Source: Dehalococcoidia bacterium
Lineage (GTDB): Bacteria; Chloroflexota; Dehalococcoidia; Dehalococcoidales; RBG-16-60-22
Assembly (NCBI GenBank): GCA_030613665.1
Contig: JAUWLN010000105.1
Location: forward strand, 1-6,007
DNA length: 6,007 bases
Direction: 5' to 3'
A program made the translations under genes and the position numbers. Of this stretch, positions 1 through 5,452 are shown in pieces. Position 1 is the first letter of the stretch. Every line of letters begins with the position of its first letter. The notes under the pieces were generated by a model, which saw only the letters and a list, made by a program, of their open reading frames with translations, ran no database searches and was not told the DNA's origin.

Positions 1-30
1 AAAACCGCCCCCCCCCCCCAACGGGGGCGC
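1..30 (-). terminator. probable intrinsic terminator of groESL
   Basis: Read on the minus strand, about 45 nt after the groEL stop codon, a CGCCCCC arm (complement of 23-29) is followed by GTT, a run of 12 G (complement of 8-19), then CGG and TTTT at the window edge. CGCCCCC can pair with GGGGGCG to give a 7-bp G:C stem followed by a short T tract. The surplus of G gives a slipped, oversized loop, and the T tract may continue outside the window. Position and shape fit a Rho-independent terminator. The homopolymer makes the exact sequence and length uncertain. Confidence 0.5.
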
Positions 31-74
31 CTCCACTGTTTCTTAAATGTCTTTTACCGCACAGGCGCCTGGCC

Positions 75-1694
<1,620 letters not shown>

Positions 1695-1721
1695 TTTTCC
1701 CTCCTTGCAGTGTCTCGGTAC

Positions 1722-2018
1722 CTACTTACTCTTCTTAGCCAGAATATCACTCTCGCGCAGAATCATATATTCCTCATCATCGACCTTGATTTCAGTGCCG
1801 CCGTATTTGGTATAGACTACGATGTCACCAACCTTAACATCCATGGCAATGCGCTTGCCATCATCGGATGTCCTGCCGGGACCAACGGCGACGACCTCAC
1901 CTTCCTGAGGTTTTTCCTTGGCCGTATCAGGCAAATAAATGCCTGCCTTGGTTTTCTCTTCCGCTTCATTTGGCTTTACCACCAATCGGTCTGCGAGCGG
2001 CTGCAACTTGACTGCCAT
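1722..2018 (-). CDS. groES: co-chaperonin GroES (Hsp10)
   Basis: Heptameric lid of the GroEL folding chamber. At 98 residues it is full length. The cpn10 signature begins at LQPLADRLVV (5-14). The mobile loop runs through about residues 17-34 and carries the hydrophobic tripeptide IYL (27-29) that docks on the GroEL apical domain. The roof hairpin is PGRTSDDGKRI (47-57), and GDIVVYTKYGG with the C-terminal strand ESDIL completes the beta barrel. The start is fixed by a textbook AAGGAGG at 2025-2031, 6 nt before the ATG. It is the first gene of the groES-groEL operon, with an untranslated leader of about 70 nt containing most of the CIRCE inverted repeat. There are no anomalies. Confidence 0.98.
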   Translation of the reverse strand: MAVKLQPLADRLVVKPNEAEEKTKAGIYLPDTAKEKPQEGEVVAVGPGRTSDDGKRIAMDVKVGDIVVYTKYGGTEIKVDDEEYMILRESDILAKKSK

Positions 2019-2064
2019 TCCTGTCCTCCTTGTTAAAATTTAAACCATGACTGATTGCCATTAT

Positions 2065-2091
2065 TTAGCACTCTCGGGTTGAGAGTGCTAA
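2065..2091. promoter_or_regulatory. CIRCE element (HrcA operator)
   Basis: The sequence is a perfect match to the consensus TTAGCACTC-N9-GAGTGCTAA. The inner bases also pair, so the arms extend to 11 bp (TTAGCACTCTC / GAGAGTGCTAA) around a 5-nt GGGTT loop. It overlaps the predicted groESL transcription start, so bound HrcA would block initiation. In RNA it can also form a hairpin near the 5' end. CIRCE/HrcA control of groESL is established knowledge. The hrcA gene is not in this window. Confidence 0.97.
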
Positions 2092-2095
2092 TAAC

Positions 2096-2125
2096 ATGAT
2101 AGCAGTAATTCCATGCTCTCATCAA
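2096..2125 (-). promoter_or_regulatory. groESL promoter
   Basis: On the minus strand, a -35 TTGATG (2120-2125) and a -10 TATCAT (2096-2101) are separated by 18 bp. Initiation about 7 nt downstream would fall near 2089, inside the CIRCE, which is the expected arrangement for HrcA repression. The boxes match the sigma70 consensus at 4/6 and 5/6. Confidence 0.65.
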
Positions 2126-2259
2126 CACAATACAACGCCATATATCGCCTTTTGCCACTATTGAGAACTGTTTATATATAATATTATGCCAATATTCTTT
2201 TATATTCTCCCTATTTCTTTCTTTTTCTAAACTTTTTACTACCCGCCGATGCCTGTTCT

Positions 2260-2288
2260 TTGACAGGATACACTGAATCGTGTAAGAT
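2260..2288 (+). promoter_or_regulatory. promoter of the XRE regulator gene (P1)
   Basis: A perfect -35 TTGACA (2260-2265), a 17-bp spacer and a -10 TAAGAT (2283-2288). Only 6 nt separate the -10 from the ATG at 2295, so the predicted start site coincides with the A of the start codon and the mRNA should be leaderless. No Shine-Dalgarno sequence precedes the ATG, which agrees with this. The spacer holds the inverted repeat annotated separately. Confidence 0.8.
2269..2284. promoter_or_regulatory. operator O1, TACAC-N6-GTGTA inverted repeat
   Basis: A 16-bp dyad, TACAC (2269-2273), TGAATC, GTGTA (2280-2284), sits between the -35 and -10 of P1. Its last two bases are the first two of the -10 box. 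A dimeric helix-turn-helix protein bound here would exclude RNA polymerase. The same dyad in the same phase occurs in the next promoter (2552-2567). That the adjacent XRE protein is the ligand is an inference. Confidence 0.7.
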
Positions 2289-2294
2289 AGCACT

Positions 2295-2531
2295 ATGAAT
2301 AAGCGTTACGAAGCTCGTAAAACAGGCTGGGACAGCACACGTATCCAGGCTTTACGCCGGCATCTGGAGCTCACCCAGCGCGAGCTTGCGGACCGACTAG
2401 GAACCCGCCAGCAAACCATCAGCGAGTGGGAAACCGACATGTACCGACCACGCGGCGCCTCAGCCACGCTTCTGTCCATCATCGCCGAGCAGGCCAAATT
2501 CAAGTATACCGCCTCGCCGCCAAAAGAATAG
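2295..2531 (+). CDS. XRE-family helix-turn-helix transcriptional regulator
   Basis: A 78-residue, single-domain DNA-binding protein. A basic N-terminal arm (MNKRYEARKTGWD) leads into a Cro/CI-type helix-turn-helix. The first HTH helix lies near T27-L35 (LTQRELADRL), the turn at G36, and the recognition helix at about R38-W45 (RQQTISEWE). A closing helix ATLLSIIAEQA (57-67) probably serves the dimer. It has no sensor, toxin or enzymatic domain, so it is most likely a simple repressor. Its promoter contains operator O1 and an identical operator layout lies 12-36 bp after its stop codon, suggesting autoregulation plus control of the downstream DUF2851 gene. Translation is probably leaderless: no Shine-Dalgarno site is present and the -10 box lies 6 nt before the ATG. 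Short solitary regulators of this type resemble antitoxin or phage-type HTH proteins, but no partner toxin is visible. Confidence 0.92.
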   Translation: MNKRYEARKTGWDSTRIQALRRHLELTQRELADRLGTRQQTISEWETDMYRPRGASATLLSIIAEQAKFKYTASPPKE

Positions 2532-2542
2532 CCCGCCAGCCC

Positions 2543-2571
2543 TTGACAACTTACACGTTTCCGTGTATCAT
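2543..2571 (+). promoter_or_regulatory. promoter P2 facing the DUF2851 gene
   Basis: A perfect -35 TTGACA (2543-2548), 17-bp spacer and -10 TATCAT (2566-2571). The predicted start site is near 2578. No start codon with a Shine-Dalgarno site follows closely: the first in-frame GTG of the DUF2851 reading frame is at 2617 and the preferred ATG at 2725, giving a leader of about 40 to 147 nt. It is about the strongest promoter match in the window. Confidence 0.75.
2552..2567. promoter_or_regulatory. operator O2, TACAC-N6-GTGTA inverted repeat
   Basis: TACAC (2552-2556), GTTTCC, GTGTA (2563-2567). The arms extend to 6 bp (TACACG/CGTGTA) around TTTC. It begins 3 bp after the -35 and its final TA is the start of the -10, exactly as O1 is placed in P1. 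The spacer bases differ from O1, so the shared arms look selected rather than part of a recent duplication. Confidence 0.7.
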
Positions 2572-2609
2572 TACCACGTCAGGTAAATCACCATCTGCCA
2601 GTTATTGTG

Positions 2610-2714
2610 CTAAACAGTGTCCGCCAGAATAGGCACCGCAATATGGTGTGTGATGTCCAGTTTGCCGAAAACCTCGTCAGGCAGCCGCAAATCAACCAGC
2701 CGCCGGTGGCAGAA
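2610..2714 (-). other. antisense open frame, possible gene remnant
   Basis: On the minus strand a 34-codon frame runs between stop codons (TGA at 2715-2717, TAG at 2610-2612). It contains the protein-like segment LVDLRLPDEVFGKLD and ends in HHIAVPILADTV. It has no ATG start and no Shine-Dalgarno site, and it lies in the leader between P2 and the DUF2851 gene. It may be the C-terminal relic of a decayed gene or pure chance. I cannot name a family. Confidence 0.2.
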
Positions 2715-2724
2715 TCATCGGGTG

Positions 2725-4188
2725 ATGCCATCAGGGAGTGGAATCTCGGAGCACCTTCTTGTTCAGTTCTGGCACCAGCTCCCGGGCAGAGCTGACCTCG
2801 TTACTGAAGAAGGCAAACCGATACGCCTCATCTACCCGGGAAGGGAAAATGACGACCAGGGTGCTGATCTAAGAGACGCGGTTATTTTATCGGCCCGGAG
2901 ATTACTGCAGGGTGATATCGAATTTCATCGCTGGTCAAGTGACTGGAGGAAGCACAACCATCATCAGAACCCGGAGTACAACCGTACCGTTCTGCACGTG
3001 GTGATGTGGCGCGATACGGAACCGGTTACTCACTTACAGAACGGAGAAGAAGTCCCGATTCTGGCGTTGCACAAATACCTGGAAACAACGGCCCGCCAGC
3101 AAATGAGTCCCGGCCACGCAACCGATGTTTTCGCCCTGCCCTGCTATCAAGTCGCTGGCTCTCTGCCCATTATTAGAAGAATAGATGAAATACTGGATGA
3201 TGCCGGGCGGGAACGCTTTCTGGCCAAAGCAGCCGCCTTCCAGGGGGAATTAAGCGAAGACACTCCGGAGCAGGTCTTCTACCGGGGAATAATGAGCGCG
3301 CTGGGCTACTCGAAAAACAGGCGCCCTTTCGAGGAACTCGCCCGCAGCGTCCCATTGCGCCGCCTGGAAGCTATGGTCCGGCTTAATCTGCCGGACGATA
3401 GTTGCCTGGCTCAACAGCAGGCCCTGCTTCTGGGCACCGCCGGCTTACTGCCTTCCCAACGAGGCGTCCTTCACCATTCGACAGCAAATGACCGCTGGGT
3501 CGAAACCCTGGAAGGATACTGGTCTGAATATGCCCACGGCGACGTAATGCCCGCCGATATCTGGCGCCTGATTAAAGTCAGGCCGAATAACTATCCCGTG
3601 CGTCGCCTTGCCGGCATAAGTCATCTGGTACTTCGCCATGGTAAGAGGGGTCTGCTTGACGAGATTACCAGTTTGATATCGGAGGTTGAAATCAACCAGG
3701 CGCATTTTACCCTGGCCGCCGCCATGACGGTAATGGCCAGCGGCTACTGGAAGACACACCATGATTTCGGGTGCTACAGCAGACACATCGCCCCGGCACT
3801 CATCGGAAGCAGCCGCGCCGCCGCCATTGCCGTTAACATCATCCTGCCCTTCACCTTCGCCTGGGGCAGACATAACACGTGGCCGGAACTGGCCGCCAGG
3901 TCCCTGGCGATATTCACCGCCCATCCAAATCCGGGCACCAATGCCATTGAAAGGCATATGTCAAAGCAGCTTGGCCGGAGCGGAGTACCCGTAAATTCGG
4001 CACAGCGGCAGCAGGGGATGATTCATATCCATAAGACGTTCTGCACGCAGGGAAAATGCCCGGTTTGCCCGTTGGGCATGGAAGCGAAAAGATACGCGCC
4101 AGCGCTGAACCCGTGCTATCAGGTCAGGTATTCCGATACCCGGGTGAGGCTCTGGAGACGGGGGCAATTATGCAGTTCGGTGAAGTAG
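2725..4188 (+). CDS. DUF2851 family protein
   Basis: I recognise this as DUF2851, a family of unknown function. From the ATG at 2725 it has 487 residues. The conserved N-terminal block is clear: YPGREN (37-42), GADLRDAVI (46-54, usually GPDFRDA), GDIEFH (63-68), SSDW (71-74), HNHH (77-80) and NRTVLHVVMW. A D-(n)-GDIExH pattern resembles the metal-binding core of PD-(D/E)XK nucleases. That is an inference, and the family Pro is Ala here. Near the C-terminus, C440-x4-C-x2-C448 followed by PLG is the usual family ending, so the last 36 residues look like read-through into sequence antisense to the HAD gene. The start is uncertain: no Shine-Dalgarno site is seen, and GTG 2617, ATG 2653 or GTG 2722 are alternatives in the same frame. 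The 36 residues gained from 2617 look unlike the family. It probably lies under promoter P2/operator O2. Confidence 0.87.
   Translation: MPSGSGISEHLLVQFWHQLPGRADLVTEEGKPIRLIYPGRENDDQGADLRDAVILSARRLLQGDIEFHRWSSDWRKHNHHQNPEYNRTVLHVVMWRDTEPVTHLQNGEEVPILALHKYLETTARQQMSPGHATDVFALPCYQVAGSLPIIRRIDEILDDAGRERFLAKAAAFQGELSEDTPEQVFYRGIMSALGYSKNRRPFEELARSVPLRRLEAMVRLNLPDDSCLAQQQALLLGTAGLLPSQRGVLHHSTANDRWVETLEGYWSEYAHGDVMPADIWRLIKVRPNNYPVRRLAGISHLVLRHGKRGLLDEITSLISEVEINQAHFTLAAAMTVMASGYWKTHHDFGCYSRHIAPALIGSSRAAAIAVNIILPFTFAWGRHNTWPELAARSLAIFTAHPNPGTNAIERHMSKQLGRSGVPVNSAQRQQGMIHIHKTFCTQGKCPVCPLGMEAKRYAPALNPCYQVRYSDTRVRLWRRGQLCSSVK
4056..4079 (-). terminator. weak candidate terminator for the HAD gene
   Basis: On the minus strand, about 40 nt past the HAD stop codon, ATGCCC and GGGCAT arms (6 bp) enclose a 12-nt loop and are followed by TTTTC. 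It lies inside the DUF2851 coding sequence, over the Cys cluster codons. The stem is short and the loop can form a competing TGCCC-AAC-GGGCA hairpin, so this is only a candidate. Confidence 0.25.
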
Positions 4189-4817
4189 TCGCCCCGGTCA
4201 ATCAATACCCCCTTCATCCCCGCCTGATTGGCACCGACGATATCGACCTGGTACTGGTCGCCGACGTAGATGGCCTCATTAGCCTGAATCCCGGCCCTTT
4301 TCACCGCCTCCTGAAATATCTCCGGGCTTGGCTTGTTGAAGCCGGTATCCTGTGAAGTCACCACCACCCGCAGCCAGGCAGTCAGCCCCAGGTCTTCCAG
4401 CAGCGAAGTGATATCACGGTCGATATTGGAAATGAGGCCCAGAATCATTCCCCGCTTCTTGAGCTCGGTCAGCGCCGGCAAAACATCGTCGAAAAGCACC
4501 TGCTTCATATCAAACTGCCACATTTTGCCCAGCAGCCCCAGAATGAGCCGGTCATCAGCTTCAATGCCGGCTTCCTCAAGCAGTTTGCGCTCGTACTGCG
4601 CCCAGACCGCCGTCTGCTCTTCCCTGGAACGCTGTCCCAGCGGGGCGCGGGCGTGCTCCTGACAGATGTACTCATCGGCAACAACCAGAGGCCAGCGCAA
4701 GACCTCGGATTTCACCGCAGCGCCAAGTTCCCCCAGCGCCTTTGCCTGGAGCTCTTCCCGCGGAGGGTCATAGCCGAGCAGGGTATGGTACAGGTCAAAG
4801 AAGACCGCTTTAATCAT
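4119..4817 (-). CDS. HAD-superfamily hydrolase
   Basis: A 232-residue cytosolic hydrolase of the haloacid dehalogenase superfamily, probably a small-molecule phosphatase. Motif I is FFDLYHTLL with nucleophile D8 and T12. The usual second Asp (D+2, the phosphatase acid/base) is Tyr10, a pattern also seen as D-x-Y-G-T in haloacid dehalogenases. Motif II is S130-N131 in LGLISN, motif III K162 in NKPSPEIF, and motif IV YVGDQYQVD with D187 and D192. Residues 14-108 form an alpha-helical C1 cap. I chose the ATG at 4817 because the HAD fold begins at once (MIKAVFFD). The frame stays open to an ATG at 4910, but those 31 residues are not family-like. TTTACA-N17-TAGAAT ends 10 nt before the ATG, so the mRNA would have almost no leader. 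Its 3' end overlaps the DUF2851 gene tail to tail by 70 bp. Substrate unknown. Confidence 0.92.
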   Translation of the reverse strand: MIKAVFFDLYHTLLGYDPPREELQAKALGELGAAVKSEVLRWPLVVADEYICQEHARAPLGQRSREEQTAVWAQYERKLLEEAGIEADDRLILGLLGKMWQFDMKQVLFDDVLPALTELKKRGMILGLISNIDRDITSLLEDLGLTAWLRVVVTSQDTGFNKPSPEIFQEAVKRAGIQANEAIYVGDQYQVDIVGANQAGMKGVLIDRGDYFTELHNCPRLQSLTRVSEYLT

Positions 4818-4827
4818 CGCCGGTGCT

Positions 4828-4856
4828 ATTCTACCGAAAGTATTATCATCTGTAAA
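4828..4856 (-). promoter_or_regulatory. promoter of the HAD hydrolase gene
   Basis: On the minus strand a -35 TTTACA (4851-4856), 17-bp spacer and -10 TAGAAT (4828-4833), each one mismatch from consensus. The predicted start is near 4821, leaving about 3 nt before the ATG at 4817. No Shine-Dalgarno sequence is present, consistent with near-leaderless translation. Confidence 0.6.
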
Positions 4857-4875
4857 GGAAACATCAAAAACAGGG

Positions 4876-4904
4876 TGAACAGCCCGGCGGTAAAAGTGTA
4901 TACT
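4876..4904 (+). promoter_or_regulatory. promoter of the dUTPase/Dcd-family gene
   Basis: A -35 TGAACA (4876-4881, 4/6), 17-bp spacer and -10 TATACT (4899-4904, 5/6). The predicted start is near 4911, giving a leader of about 23 nt that includes the Shine-Dalgarno-like AGAGGA (4925-4930) before the ATG at 4934. It is back to back with the HAD promoter. Confidence 0.6.
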
Positions 4905-4933
4905 AGACAATAATCCTGTTTTAAAGAGGAAAA

Positions 4934-5446
4934 ATGACTACTGTATTGTCCCGTTCCGAGATACGCCGCTTGCTGGAAGGCAAGCCCCCCCTGGTTGAGG
5001 ATTTGGTTGACCCGGAGAAGCAGCTGCAACCCAATGGCATTGACCTCACCCTGCGTGACATCGCGCTGCTGCAGTCGGCGGGTGTCATAGCCGTGGACAA
5101 CAGCCAGCGCCAGGTCTCCGAGCTGGCCCCGCTTGTCTTTGACGGACTGGGTTATATTGACCTTGTGCCCGGCATATACCTGGTTACCTACAACGAGGTT
5201 GTCCACCTACCCGAGAATATCACCGCGCTCGCGGCACCCCGTTCCAGTCTGCTCCGCTGCGGCGTCACCATCGAGACGGCGGTATGGGATGCCGGCTACT
5301 CGGGGCGCTCGCAGTCGCTGATGGTGGTCTATAATTCTCAGGGAATCAGGTTGCAGCGCAATGCCAGAATCGTGCAGCTCATTTTTTTCAGGCTGACCCG
5401 GAAGACCAGGGGCTATCAGGGAAAATACCAGGGAGAGAATATGTAG
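4934..5446 (+). CDS. dUTPase / dCTP deaminase-fold protein, probably dUTP diphosphatase
   Basis: A 170-residue nucleotide-pool enzyme of the trimeric dUTPase/dCTP deaminase superfamily. Such enzymes keep uracil out of DNA by hydrolysing dUTP, or deaminate dCTP toward dUMP. Conserved blocks are LQPNGIDLT (31-39), the phosphate-binding PRSSLLRCGV (102-111), VWDAGYSG (117-124) with D119 at the dUTPase catalytic Asp position, YNS (133-135), and a C-terminal GYQGKYQGEN (160-169). In E. coli Dcd the deaminating Glu138 lies just before FYNS. Here the residues before YNS are L-M-V-V, with no acid, as I remember for the archaeal-type dUTPases (LMLYN, then YRGNYQGS). I therefore favour dUTP hydrolysis without deamination. 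The start is supported by AGAGGA 4 nt upstream. The gene diverges from the HAD gene and ends 6 bp from the converging kinase-like gene. Family membership is firm; exact activity is inferred. Confidence 0.88.
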   Translation: MTTVLSRSEIRRLLEGKPPLVEDLVDPEKQLQPNGIDLTLRDIALLQSAGVIAVDNSQRQVSELAPLVFDGLGYIDLVPGIYLVTYNEVVHLPENITALAAPRSSLLRCGVTIETAVWDAGYSGRSQSLMVVYNSQGIRLQRNARIVQLIFFRLTRKTRGYQGKYQGENM

Positions 5447-5452
5447 TCAGTC

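Noticed and set aside
2033..2293. 86-codon minus-strand open frame upstream of groES
   Set aside because: It covers the CIRCE, the groESL promoter and the AT-rich intergenic stretch. It has no Shine-Dalgarno support and a composition unlike the genes in the window.
2724..2785. Minus-strand peptide-like frame ELVPELNKKVLRDSTP resembling a nucleotidyltransferase C-terminus
   Set aside because: It is antisense to the conserved N-terminal DUF2851 segment (ISEHLLVQFW) and ends at a stop codon, so it is best explained as a codon-phase shadow.
3445..3957. 170-codon minus-strand open frame inside DUF2851
   Set aside because: It is Gly/Ala/Pro-rich shadow sequence, whereas the plus-strand frame has recognisable DUF2851 blocks.
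4127..4140. GGTAT-TCCG-ATACC hairpin between the convergent DUF2851 and HAD genes
   Set aside because: It is only 5 bp, has no T tract on either strand and lies within both coding frames, so it is not a credible terminator.
4896..4900. A GTGTA half-site overlapping the -10 box of the dUTPase-family promoter in the same phase as O1 and O2
   Set aside because: The partner TACAC half is absent (CGGCG at 4885-4889), so a single 5-bp match is likely chance and I do not add this gene to the proposed regulon.
4826..5206. 126-codon minus-strand open frame opposite the dUTPase-family gene
   Set aside because: It lies over the conserved motifs of the dUTPase-family gene and the divergent promoters, with no ribosome-binding site.
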